Source: Setaria digitata (Eukaryota; Nematoda; Chromadorea; Rhabditida; Setariidae). From it: a DNA stretch of 64,000 nucleotides. Shown here piece after piece: positions 37,201 through 49,951 of this stretch. The notes under the pieces are model-generated. The model saw only the letters and a program-made list of their open reading frames with translations. It had not been told where the DNA came from and did no database searches. Position 1 is the first letter of the stretch. The number at the start of each line of letters is the position of its first letter. The stretch spans positions 1-64,000 of the forward strand of contig RCAB01000034.1 in NCBI GenBank assembly GCA_003640385.1. Reading direction: 5' to 3'. The translations under genes were made by a program, and so were the position numbers.

Positions 37201-39937
37201 ACTTCATTTGGTTTCGTTACTTACGTTTATTTACATTTATTATCTGAAAAAAAAAAAAACGGAAAACCGGAAAGTGAAGTTTCTCATAAAACAATCTGAA
37301 ATCATAGCGAGTTCAACAAGATGCATTTCAACAAAAATTAAGCACTGATGTATTTGGTATGTTGAAAACTCTAAAAAGTTCCAGTTTATTACAGAAATTA
37401 ATGCATTAGATAAGAATATTTTCAAGAAACAATAATTAATACTTCATCCAATCCCTACCATTCAAAAATCAAAGGGCCACTTAAACAAAAATCCATGAAG
37501 ACTAAACATTTCTGAATTATATCCACAACAACCGGTAAAACTAAAGTGTTCCTGTAATAAACATGAAGTACGTCTAAGCATATATAACTATTTACATGTC
37601 TTCCAGTAGATACAGCAGAAATAAAAAATTTGTTTTTGCATGGGAAACTGCTATTGAGCCTTACATTCTACAGCACCTCATCACAATGAGAAGACCAGAA
37701 GGTTGCGCATGCTTTCTGCCTTCATTTGAGGGATTCAATATTCACAAATATTCCGATCAACTAAATGCCCTGCACATGTAAAAAGGATTGGAGACAAATG
37801 AATCGTATTTCTTTCCAAGGAGCAAGAAATAGACGCATACGCAAATAGGAAAATCGGTCAATCACTCAAAAGTATTCAACTGTAACTCTTGATCAACAAA
37901 AAGAAATTATTTCGTGAGCATTTTTAATAGACATTCAAAATGACGCACTGCATGTTGTCATGCCATTTCATTTTAGCACTTTAATAAGGTAAACCACTCG
38001 ATCCGTTCAAGCATATTAATGTTGTTGCCAAACAATTAATTGGTTTGAAATACCAAATCAAGAAAAAGTCTCTGATTCAAATCATTTCCTATGGAAAGAT
38101 GCAAATCACAACACAAATATTTTAAAAACTACAATCAAAATAGAAACAACAATTCTCCAGCTACTTTAAATGTATTCGGACCACCTCACCAACAAGTTTC
38201 TAGAACAAGACCTCCAATCATGTGATGAAAAGTCATGAAATCGTACCGTAAAGCTTCGTAAAAAGAAGTAATTCAATTAAATCAGAAAAAAGTGCCTGTT
38301 TATCACTAAAAAATATGGAAAACTAATCAAAAACAATGTGTAAACTCTTCCTGGCATTACAATCATTAGAGACATGATTTATAAGGTAGAATTGAAAGGA
38401 AATTAAAACTGTGAAGAAAAATGTGATAAAAAATACACCATACTAAAGAAAATATATAAGCAAATGGTAACATCACTTCAAGAAAATCTTGCAAGAAGAA
38501 CAAATAGAATCAAACAAAGAAGCACATTCTACATTATAAAAGAAAACAACGGAAGGGCTAAAGTTTACTGGGATGTCTGCAATAGTTAGTAATCATCAAA
38601 ATGGGACTTTCACAGCTTTTACGCAGTCAAAGGGTAAGAGCTGTATACAATGAAACTGCTAGTTATTCAGTTTCTAATGCCATAATTTTAAAACATGACA
38701 TCCTGTAAAAAATGACATTATTCCTGAAAGAATTGCAGGATATGGAGCAAAGTCCAAGGAGTAATTCTACAACTTCGAAATATGACTAGAAAAGAAACAG
38801 TTGGTTTTCTAAACACAGAAGCAGGACCCACAGCAAAAATTCAAGTTTTTGAAATTCCACCTCATGAACTGAAAAAAAAAAAACCTTCTAGCAAAATAAC
38901 TGAAACTTAAGTAATGCAGCTCCATAGACAAAATGAAGAGAGTGGAGATTGATAAGTGGTTGCCCCTTCTTTCAGTTCACCATAAAAAAGAAAGAAAAAG
39001 AAAAATCTAGCGTGGAAAACTACTGAATCTGTTGAAAGATTCAGCACAAATCCGAAACTACACAAATGAAATTTTTATTTGAGGATGGCAGCAATAAATG
39101 TTCATGTACAAAGGTTTGCTAGGGAATAAAAGGGAGTAAAGCAGCTCGTAGACAGTTATGAGGATAAATTAATACGGAGAAATTAAAGGCAATAGATAAT
39201 ACGCTCGTATTGTACTGATAACGACAACATAAAGTGTGAGGTATTCATGAATGCACTAGTATTGCAAAGTAAACAGTTTTAATAGCTTATATATATATAT
39301 ATATATATCCAAAAAACACAATATATTTGTTCGTTTCTCCCGATTTAATCTTTGATTTATCACCTACTCGCCTCATTATTTGTTTCTTTATCCATAGTTT
39401 GAAAAGTTATCCATTAATTTGAAGCTAACTTTGAAAAGATATTCACTAATTCAAAACATAATACATCGCACTGATAATAAGGCACAATGGTCAGTGAATT
39501 AGGGGTTCGAAAAAATATATATGTGAAGTGCCACTCAGGTCAATTTAACAGCCAGAACTGGATTTTTCTTATTCTTAAATAATTCGGAAAATTTGGCATA
39601 TTTAGACGCTCTCTGGTCTTTTCCATATTACAAAATACCATTATAAACTGACATTTTCCACTGATTAATTTTTTTCGCTGTAGAAAATAGAATGAAACTA
39701 TTTTACGGTCACAGCAGCAATGTATTCAAGGCTACATAATTGCGAATTCAAGTCTATATCATCACTAGCCAAATTACTACGAAGTGCCCGTCTTGCCAGA
39801 TGGATATTTCATAATAAGTATTTCTTCCATAGTTTAGTAAATTGAAAAAACTAACCGTCATCATCACTTTCAGTGGTACCTCGGCCAAGTAAACTTACTT
39901 CTTCACCCACTTCGAGCAGACCAGTGCTTCCGTACAT
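34296..39937 (-). CDS. smf: Nramp/SMF divalent metal transporter
   Basis: Proton-coupled Fe2+/Mn2+ transporter of the Nramp/DMT1 family, acting at plasma or endosomal membranes (family knowledge). Eleven exons: 39937-39856, 37174-37062, 36824-36705, 36552-36457, 36285-36155, 36074-35936, 35820-35665, 35540-35382, 35209-35000, 34863-34637, 34497-34296 (TGA), all in phase, 544 residues. Family hallmarks visible are [19 protein letters not shown] and IESDLQSG in segment 1 (Asp and Asn bind metal), [14 protein letters not shown], the segment 6 motif [16 protein letters not shown] (Met/His of the metal site), [14 protein letters not shown] and TGMNDLLN. The first exon ([20 protein letters not shown], then an acidic end) lies 2.7 kb upstream, and its phase-1 donor fits exon 2. 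A start at ATG 37184 would be the alternative. The paralogue (smf-1, -2 or -3) cannot be decided. Confidence 0.95.
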
Positions 39938-41625
39938 TTTCACACCTTACGTCTTACCATCGATTTATTCCCTCAAGTCCTGGAATGAGGGCATATTTTT
40001 AGAAATTTACTGCGATTGTAGGGAAAATAAAACAAAGCAATCTGGTCAGCGTTTTGAACGCAAAAACTTCTTTTGCGGAAAATCTCAAGTATATCTCAAG
40101 TCGTACAAATTACGGGGAAATAAAGACAAACTATCATGCAGTAGCTGTAGCGTACGAGAGCGAGACACTTCATATGGAGAATATCAACCACCTACCCTTA
40201 TCAATGTAGTACTACCTTGGAAATCAAACTTCACAGGCCTCTTCACATCAGTGATTACAATATTAACTCACTTGTACGAGTCTTTATTTACTGCACAATT
40301 TGCCTCTTAATTCTGGAACGTAATGAAGAGTCCTACCTATATGTTCCTGGGTCAGAATACGACCTGACTTATATTGGACATATAAATTTCCATTTAAAGC
40401 TTCTGGTCAAGTAAATGCACAGTAACATCCATACATTCTTGTCAGGCAACAATAGACATACAGTAACAGTTGCGTAAAATCGATTAAAATTGTAGTAAGC
40501 ATATGAAGAAAAGCTTTATGGAACGAAATCATGAAGGAATAAAAATTAAAAAATCCAAACTTTACACCACTGGAAAACACATCACTGGTCAGTGAGAGAT
40601 CAGCAGCTACACATGCCGTGCTTTACATCATCGGTGAATATTCTAATCATCTCTCACAATATATCATGCAGAAATCACTATTATACATGCAGTAAAATGA
40701 ATTTAGTATTTGAAGCAATCGCATAAAGGTTCACTGCGGAACAACCACGCTAAACGTTACAACTGGACGAATTCTATGCTATCATTTGGTAGACGTAGGG
40801 ATAATTCAGGTAAGATTATCATATCGCATGAAAACTTTATCTTCTGAGCTTCTCAGATGCATTTTGCCCTCACATTGGATAAAATCCAGCTTTCATGACA
40901 CGATGATTTGGAGATAGCAGCTTTGTGGTGCAAAAGGGTTCTTTCTCTTCAACCCCTTTGAGCAGACGCCAAATATTGGATATGTAAGGCATTTCAAGGA
41001 AAAATTTCTTAAACGCTTAAAATTCAAAGAATATCAGGATGTAGTGATCAATGACCAATAAAATGTTCTGCATACATTTCATACATGTATTCTCAAAAAT
41101 AAATTGTCAGAAAACGAAGAATAGAGACGGTATATGATTATGCATCAGTAAGCTGGATGATTACTGCCAGGTACAAACAGTGTCACTATAAGAGAGCATG
41201 TCACGTTATCGCATGGAAAATGCATGCAACGCAAAAGAATGTTTCTTCAGACTGATTATAATGACTTTATTAGTCGTAATTATAATGTGTTTTTCCTCAG
41301 TACGGATTCCATCCTGTCGAATCAAATAACATAAATGGGATCAAGAAAAAGCAAGAATCTAAAAAAGATTCAGTAACACTAGAGAAAATTAACAGCTGCA
41401 TTAGATCTGACCACTAGTTTCATTCAAATTTTATCGCAATGGCTGTCAGAGACGTTCTCCAAATGAACACACTGAGCTGTGCTGAACGAAATATTGGATA
41501 TATTTTCAAAGAAAAACACTTAGCCGAAATACCAATTAAGGATGATCACAAACCATCGCTGACAAGTGATTCCCCTATTTTTTGAACTTTATATACCGGT
41601 TAGAAGGTCAGTGCTTACTTTTCCT
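39938..41625. other. Intergenic region between SMF and TMEM129
   Basis: Both flanking genes are on the minus strand, so this holds the TMEM129 3' UTR and the SMF promoter. A plus-strand open frame of 145 codons (39873-40310) starts inside SMF exon 1 antisense and has no splice signals; I do not call it. Confidence 0.4.
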
Positions 41626-44472
41626 TTATGAATTTCTAATGATATTTAAAAACGCTACATCAAGAACACAGAATGTCGCTCGACAAGTCGGACATTGAGC
41701 TTTGCCAGGCATCCACAATTCCGGACGATGTGGATCTTGTTTAGATGCAAAAATAAGTCCCATACATGTATCGCACCTGCAGAGTGTACGTACATGACTG
41801 TTTAAGATTAGATGACTAATACAGTGAAATTTTTAAAAAATTTATTTCAGATGATTTGTTTCCAAGAAAAGTTTAACTAAGAAGTAACGAGCACATACCA
41901 CATCGGCCTGCAGTAGCACTGAGTGCAACGGGGTCTGGATCTTTCCGCATCCATATTATGCATGGCATCTTGAATATCATTTAGGCATTGTTTCCATAAT
42001 TTGACATTTGACATCTCGGTAGAACAACCTAAACATGGCTCGAGGCGCTGAAAAAACAATGCAGTAGTAATTAGCAAAATCCGAAAATGTTTGAATATTA
42101 ACAAAATCTTTATTAACTGCATTTGCATTTTGAGGTGTTGAAATTGAACGCCTTAACAGGGGGCCGAACAAAAAGTGAAGGTTAACGTTGAAACCTGAGG
42201 ACTGGAAAGAAAGAAAAAAAAAAAAAAAACCATACAGAAAGCAAACTGGGGTACTGCACTTAAATATATATCATCAGTTTATGTATGTTGGTATCTCAGT
42301 ACAAGAAATCGGAGACAGTAAGCCAAAATCTACATCAGCCTTCTTTATCTAAGGTAAAGGGCACACTGATAAACAATGCAAAACAGGGAACTAGAATCTG
42401 CAAAACAGTGAGCTAAGACTACTTTAACTTTGCGAAGCCTTCATCACTTGAATTTAGGAAAAACTCGAACTGCTATTTTGCGTAAAAACCAATGCTGACT
42501 TCTGGTTCATGATAGTCATATTTCGGATTCAGGGTAATTTGCTGTGTGAATGCCTCAACAAAACGTTCATTAAGTGATTGTTTCAAAACCACTTCTCGAG
42601 CCATCGCTATGGGTTTATCTAGCTTGTTGCGAAGATCGCGAAATGATTCTGCACGTACTCTGGAAATGACAATGCCTTTAGAATTAGATTATTCAGAACA
42701 CTGATGGGCATCAAGTCATTATTTTTTAACATCAACGACACATGGATAAGTGAGAAATCCAAGGGTAAGAATTTAAATTTTTCGAATATTCTTTAAATGA
42801 TAAACCCACCTAATAACAAATGGTTTGAATCGTTGTGTTGTACTCTTTACGGATATACTGATGAATTGTGCCGAACCGCCGCTTTGAACATGATGAGAAA
42901 TCTACAGAATTCATTTTGTTTATATCTACAGATAAAACAGAAACAATAACCCTCAGCATACCGAGAATTCGTTTTGCATCCTCTGTGATGAAATTATTAC
43001 AGATTTTTCTGTTATATTACCCATTTTAATACCTAAAATGTTTTGATATAATCAGAACTAGATTGCATAGCACCATAAAAAAGACGGAATGAACGCAAGA
43101 AGAAGGTGACAACAAATTAACGAGGAAGAAAGAGGTAGATTAATAAAAAAAAAAAAATGATAATACCGCGTGTTCGTCAGCTCTTACAACTTCTAGTGAT
43201 ACATCGCTTACTTGAGCACAAGTTAATGTATAGTTCGTAATATTCAAGATCCACGAAGAAGTCATTACGACACGATCAATACCTGCAAAATAAAATATGC
43301 TTCTATAAAATGAATAATTCATGTCGAGATGAGCGGAAATAAAATTTAGAAGTCAAAAAAGAGGCGCTGCATTAAATTTGTACAAATACAAAATAAATGT
43401 AATTAAAAAAAAAGAAAGCAAATGTAGTGAAGGTACTTTAAAATAGCAAAAATAGATAAACTACTATACAAAAGAGAACCAGAACCTGTTAAAGTGATGC
43501 TTAATGTGTCCAACATATTACGATACTCTACATTGATTAATTCGGCTATTTCATGCCAACTGTTCCCATTACTACCAAGATAGCGTTTCAAACAATTCAC
43601 AGTCGGATGTTTATCAAATTCGCTCCACCAGTGATATAGCATTATGAAGGCAGCGACTGAAAATCACTCTAAAAGATAATACCCAAAGTTAGGAGAGGAA
43701 ACATATGGAGAAGCACAGTAATAATTGGTTCAACTGAAACAAATGAGTCGGGCCGACATTTCTAAATTTGTACTTCATTTTCGATTATCATAAAAGCTTC
43801 TGCGTTATGCACTTCATCCTTTGCAAAATGAAACGTTTTACGAAGTTACCTTAGAAATTCACTGTTACACAGATACAGGGGGCCAGAAGAAAAAATACTA
43901 CCTCCAGCAGTGACGATAGATGCATGGGCCCCAAACTGCAAAATAGTTTGTGGTCTGAAGGTAAATATTGTTTCCCGCAAAGCCATAGATATGTAAACAA
44001 AGTAAACTGCAAGTAAGCAAAAGAAAAGAAGAAAAACAGGATTAAGTATATAACCATGATTAGCATGGCTGCTATACAAGTCCAATCCCATTTAAATATG
44101 TGTGTGTACTAGATGTTCTGAAACACAAGAAAAGGTTTTGAAAAGTCACTTAAATAATAGACTGTCAAGATCATCAAATACATTCCTTACTTATAAATTA
44201 ATAAACATGCTGATCATCTCACTGAGGGACGTGCAGTAGATAACTGCAAAAAACTTACATAAGGGTGAACAGAAATGTATAAAACGTGTCAACACGGATC
44301 TCCGCAAATGATATCTAACAAAGTCATCTCGTTCCATACCCAGATATCCAGAAAACAAGGTTTCGATAGTAAAGCCTGCACGTTGAAACTCTACTGGTGG
44401 GTACACCATGCACAATGTAAATAATAAATGCAATATAGTATGCAGCAACAATTCCTGCGACTCTGATGTCAT
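41626..44472 (-). CDS. tmem129: TMEM129, ER-membrane E3 ubiquitin ligase
   Basis: Human TMEM129 is an ER-resident RING-type ligase in dislocation and degradation of membrane proteins (family knowledge). Eight exons: 44472-44259, 44006-43902, 43656-43486, 43282-43167, 42901-42810, 42659-42500, 42047-41899, 41776-41626 (TAA), all in phase, 385 residues against about 362 in human. The N-terminal membrane region has PPVEFQRAGFTIETLFSGYL and FVRYHLRRS; two further hydrophobic stretches lie in exons 2-3. The C-terminal atypical RING shows PCLGC, then RCTQCYCRPMWC with CMGLIFASKQDPHRPELW, and a final CPTC and FCVLDV, in the same order and spacing as the human protein. Start ATG 44472 gives MTSESQELLL. 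It is divergent from histone H3.3. Confidence 0.94.
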
Positions 44473-46280
44473 ATCCACAAAACTAAACTAAGCATAAGTT
44501 TAAAGCAAATAATTTGGAAAATAAATAATTTATATTTCCAGCTTAGCCATGAAAACTGCACCGTCCTTCCGAAACAAATTTCACATAGAGTGCAATTAAA
44601 TCTAAAAGAAAAACAAAACAAGCTAGTCAACTCGCAGAAGACCGTTCGGGATCTCAGTTTTCATAACAAGCAAATGAGGCGCAGATACGTCACTTCAATG
44701 TATGGTCAGGTAGCAGTGCTGTGAGGGGTTTGCGTCGTCGGGGGATAGGTAGTGTTGTACAGCCACCTGGTAGATTGCTTTTCAGAGGTGAGGTGTAGGG
44801 ATGTTAATGTGCCAAGAGTAGCTGCAGCGCTGCTGCAACTTCAGCAACATCGCTGTTAAAGTGTACATTAGCTATTAGTACATGACAGAGCTTTCGTAGT
44901 CCGCGTAATCTCAAACATATAGTTTACATCCTCCGTTCTCCTTTTGTTCTGTTTCCGATTGTCTCCAGGAACTTCTCTTCAGCATAATTTTATTAGTCAT
45001 CACTACTTCTGTTAACAAGCCTTTTAGTTTGGTGAAGACTGGTGCAGTTGTATTGTAAATGTTCATTCAATTGAGCCAAATGATGTGTTGATTTGGTGTG
45101 AATTATTCTCGGCACAATTCAGTAAGCCACTGTAGTTACGTTACTTGTCACCAAAACTCATGACTGCTCTTTCCAGTTAGCGCGATTTTCCTGGTTCGTA
45201 CCGTGTTTCCTTTCTAGATAGAAAATAGAAATTGTTCTTGTAACTGTTTTCTCACAAGTGTATCTCATAGATATGCTAGCTAGCTGCATTGTCCTATACC
45301 TTTGGTTATGTGCAATGCAGATAACCTTTCCACTTGATTTCTTTGTAGCAGGCTAGTGAAGAATTAAGCTCTCAGATTTTAAGTTCAATCGTAACACGAT
45401 CTACCAAGTCGTAATTGTCGTTTGAGAACGCTGAGAAGCAAGCCTTTAGTCGATGTGGATGAAAGAAGGTTGTTCTTTCGTCTGACCTTTATTATCATAC
45501 CAGTTCCTCTTCTGAGTATTCTAAGAAATTGAACAGCGCAGTGAATTATTCCGCCATAATCGGAGTGGGTTTGAGACAGCCCAGTTAGCGCGATTCGCTT
45601 GATCCGCTAGCAGTAGAGTAGTTTACTACTGTCCTAGTCCTTAAAATTTATCCAGATTGGAACAGAACAACATTGATAGGGTAGAAATTATGGTGGCACC
45701 CAGGAAGATATGGATGAGTATATTAGGGCCTTACCCTTCCCCCTCTACACAAATTTCAGCCTCACTCGTTGGACGACTGGCTATTTATCAGTTGGCAGGA
45801 AGTGGTGCTAGGCACTATTTCGCGTAGACGCACGAGTCAGATCTCTGATGCACATCGAGCGGAGGAGGACGCTGCGTTGTACGCGTGGTGTGTACAGACA
45901 CTGGTCACTTGCGGGAAGTTGGGGATGGAGGTGGCACGGATTCGTGGCTGTCCAGAAGTAACGGTCATGCGGCCGATACGACCTTGCCTTTCCTTACACT
46001 TACATTATACACTGACGCGACGTACTAAGTGGTCTAAAGAATGGAAGTCTCACTGGATGCAAAACTGTACACGTGAAGTATAAACATACGCTACACACTG
46101 GGCAGGCTGCTATTGTGTTAGTGAGATAGGAGTCCTTCAGCGAATGAACAATCTGTTTGCCCGAGGTTATCTCATTCATTATGACGTTTAATGGGTGTTA
46201 TTTGATCAGACTGCTGCCGAAGAGGTGCAAGGAATGGCTCTAAGTTTGTTGCGAGGTACTGTTCCTATCATTTCCTGTTT

Positions 46281-46302
46281 GCAGCAGCAGCAGCAGCAGC
46301 AG
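46281..46302 (+). repeat. CAG/GCA trinucleotide microsatellite
   Basis: Seven tandem GCA units upstream of the histone gene. It falls in an open frame without other coding evidence, so it is most likely non-coding. Confidence 0.8.
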
Positions 46303-46472
46303 CCAAGGATGTCTCGTGATCCATCACACTGCACTTCACACTTTCTCTTTCATTTTGGAATAGCGGGCTGGCTTCGTCCGGTCTGGCTTGAATATATTAG
46401 TATTCCTTCATTTTTCATTTCTCACTCGCTTGGCAAACATCAGACCAAGAACAAACCTGCTACCGATTATTT

Positions 46473-46482
46473 TTTTTTACAG
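46473..46482 (+). promoter_or_regulatory. Splice or trans-splice acceptor in the H3.3 5' leader
   Basis: A T-run followed by ACAG ends at 46482. The 85 bases from here to ATG 46568 contain no other ATG, consistent with the mature 5' UTR beginning here. Confidence 0.5.
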
Positions 46483-46543
46483 ATTGTACGCACAGTTTTA
46501 GAGGCTGGTCTTGGAGAGGTTCTTCGGATTTGTCACGTACTAA

Positions 46544-47421
<878 letters not shown>

Positions 47422-48565
47422 ACGCTCATGCTGAAAGCAAATAATTGTACAATTCATTCATTACCTATGTTCCTCAATCTACTCATTCTAATTTTTCGAA
47501 TTCCTTTTAAATTACATTTTGCTCCAATGCAGGCATTTGTATTAGTGGAAAGAACGGTTTCTCTCCCTCCTTCCGCGCTCTTTACCAATACTAAAGTACA
47601 TTAATAAATCACCGTTTAAGGAGAAGTGAATTTTGGCATCTTTTTATCATTATCAATTCCAGATCCTAGTTATTAAAATAACTGGAAAAACATTTTCTCC
47701 AACGGCCGGGAGTCAGTTGCATGACAGTTAATTATATAAGTTATAAGTCACGTTTACTCGATCTTTTTTGTTTTGTATTCTTGTAGCTTGTGACGTGTCC
47801 TGAAATGCTACCAAATACAAGGGTCTCTTTAGTGCGTAATATTTAAGTGTGTTTGGTTCTATGGGCTACAACACAGAGCTTTGTCAATTTTTTTCTTGGG
47901 CAGTAAATGGAATATTTTAGTGCCATCACTCTTCTTCATTTTTGGATTTATTTCCTTCATGATGCTTTTCCGTATTTAGCTTTCTTGGACACGTCAGTTG
48001 AATGCAGTATTTATTGGATGCATTGCATCTTTCAAAGTTTTTGCTTGGATCTTAGTCAACTTATTTGTCTTTTTCGTGATGGACCTCAGTTACCAAAACT
48101 ATTATACTGCCAATTTTTTTTTCTTTCTTTTTTTTTTTTTTTTTTTTTTTTTTGTTGTGACATTTTAATTAGTTATAGAGGAACGTTATTCATTCTTTAC
48201 GTATAGTGAATATATAACGATTATGTGCAAAAAGTTTTGCAAGAACAGGCCAGAAGGGATATTGATGTAATTCAAGTTTCCCGTCATATAGGGGGAATCA
48301 GTGTGTTTCATAAACTGTACTTTATTTGTTGAGCATAGGTTCATCCCCGTGTGAACAGATTAATGCCTGCGGCTGCTTCCAGAAATTGCCGTCTTGAACT
48401 TAAAGCAATCTATATAGCTATACCAAGGGACAAAGTTATTATATTCCAGCTATAATGTCTTGACGATTCATATTAGAACTAATAAGCTAAGGCATGTCTC
48501 AAAAATAAGGCATCTTCCCGATCTTTTCTCGCATAGAACACTTTAAAAAACGTACCGAAAGATGA
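47422..48565. other. Intergenic region downstream of H3.3
   Basis: H3.3 3' UTR followed by sequence with a long T-run at 48128-48154. No gene was recognised; a plus-strand frame of 99 codons at 47907-48206 is hydrophobic T-run translation and is not supported. Confidence 0.4.
47603..47608 (+). terminator. Polyadenylation signal of H3.3
   Basis: AATAAA about 180 bases after the stop codon. Replacement histone genes use ordinary polyadenylation. Confidence 0.55.
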
Positions 48566-48788
48566 CTAAAAATTGTAATTCCCATTATTCAGCATACGCA
48601 GTTTCGAAATCCTGATTCCCTCAGTATCTCTCTTATTACCATTTGTAGTAATTAATTTGACTTCGTAGGAGCTTGATCTTCTAACACATCGCATAAATTC
48701 TACGAAATCCCAATCTTGCAGCGGACTTTTGCTGCCTTCAGTCATATAAAAGGTATGACTGTAGCAACACAACTTATAAGCGATTTGT
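48566..48788 (-). CDS. Candidate terminal exon of an unrecognised gene
   Basis: After a good acceptor (GTTTTCTCAG, exon from 48788) an open frame runs to TAG at 48566. It encodes about 73 residues including QDWDFVEFMRCVRRSSSYEV and KLITTNGNKRDTEGIRISK, mixed in composition like a real globular segment. The exon needs a phase-2 upstream partner that I could not place. See the finding on 48.6-49.9 kb for possible partner exons. Confidence 0.35.
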
Positions 48789-49267
48789 CTGAGAAAACAC
48801 CGCCACACAAACGGAATTTTTGGCAATTATTCCCGGGAAGCAAGTAGTCAGATGAGAATGGGGTGTAAATTTTTGTAGTTAAAAAGTACCATGTAATACA
48901 CTTTAAACGATTAGTGTGTCACAACATATAGCCAGCTTAAAAATACAAAGAATCAAAACGCGACGTCAATAGTTTATTTTTAAAGTAAACGATAAAGTAT
49001 TCCAAATATGGGAAGACATAACAACACAGGTATTCCTGGAACTAAATCTGTGTACAGATACCTGAGCTAATAAGAGGCCAAGCCTAGCTTTTTGATGATC
49101 CCAATCATCAATCAACAATGCTTCATGATCTTAGCTAATTCTCACCAGTAGGAAAGCCAGTATAGCGAAATGCGAAGTATATATACTTATTTTCAAAAAA
49201 TTTGGCTTTTGCAAAAAAACATTTTAAATAACCAAACCTTCAAACTTCCTAGGTGACATCGACATAC

Positions 49268-49354
49268 CCTTGCTGCTAGGATGGCATAAAGTATCACAAG
49301 TGCTGAAAAAAATCCGAACACAACATAAGCTGTACGCTGCCGTGTATGCGACAT
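49268..49354 (-). CDS. Candidate first exon with a membrane anchor
   Basis: ATG at 49354 opens a 29-codon frame ending exactly at a canonical GTATGT donor (49267). It reads MSHTRQRTAYVVFGFFS then ALVILYAILAAR, a short basic N-terminus followed by a single hydrophobic helix, as in type II membrane proteins or signal anchors. The next exon is unclear: a plausible one at about 49145-49075 (EALLIDDWDHQKARLGLLLA) does not fit in phase. No family was recognised. Confidence 0.35.
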
Positions 49355-49951
49355 AAGATACAATCAGTGATTTTAACAAGTGCTTACAAACGACCCTGTC
49401 AGTCATAATTGCTAAAGGTAACTGAGCCGAATTCGAAAAGGAGGACTGTATAAAGCAAAATGACCAATATGAATAATCAGGTTGAGATGTTCGGAAACTT
49501 CGAAACTCAATACCGGATTACTATTCTTGGAACTGTGACCTTTTTCAATTGTAAACCAAAACTTCGGGGAATTCAGCCGGTGACAACAGTTCTTTTACAA
49601 ATAAATATCGAATTAAAAAAAGATACATCAGCGATGTACTTTGACCTCAACAAAGGGACTTCCTGCCCAAACATTGAACAAATGTTATTTGAAACCTTTG
49701 AACCGCTGATTTCAGGAAGGAAAAAACAGCCAACATCCGGTGAGTTCCATTACGATTTCCCGATGAACTTGAAAATAAGCTTCAGTGGTCTCTTTCTATT
49801 CGCCCAATACTCTGCCTTCAGTTGCTCAATTGTTATCGATTCATCCAAAGCTTGAAAAAACAACCACGTCTTCCTGGTATGTGGCATAAATCCTAACAAA
49901 TATCAACAGAAAAACTTTTAGACCACCTAACCTGTTATTCACAAGGTCAAT

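Larger units (their letters stand above)
44473..46482. other. Divergent intergenic region between TMEM129 and histone H3.3
   Basis: About 2 kb, less AT-rich than its surroundings. It contains two copies of CCAGTTAGCGCGATT (45173-45187 and 45581-45595) and a seven-unit CAG run at 46281-46302. The 104-codon plus frame at 45769-46083 begins at a non-ATG codon and lacks family similarity. It is probably promoter and 5' leader sequence for both genes. Confidence 0.45.

Noticed and set aside
39873..40310. 145-codon plus-strand frame
   Set aside because: It begins antisense to the first exon of the Nramp gene, starts at GTG and has no supporting signals.
45769..46083. 104-codon plus-strand frame upstream of H3.3
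   Set aside because: Non-ATG start, no domain and no paired splice sites; more likely promoter or leader sequence.
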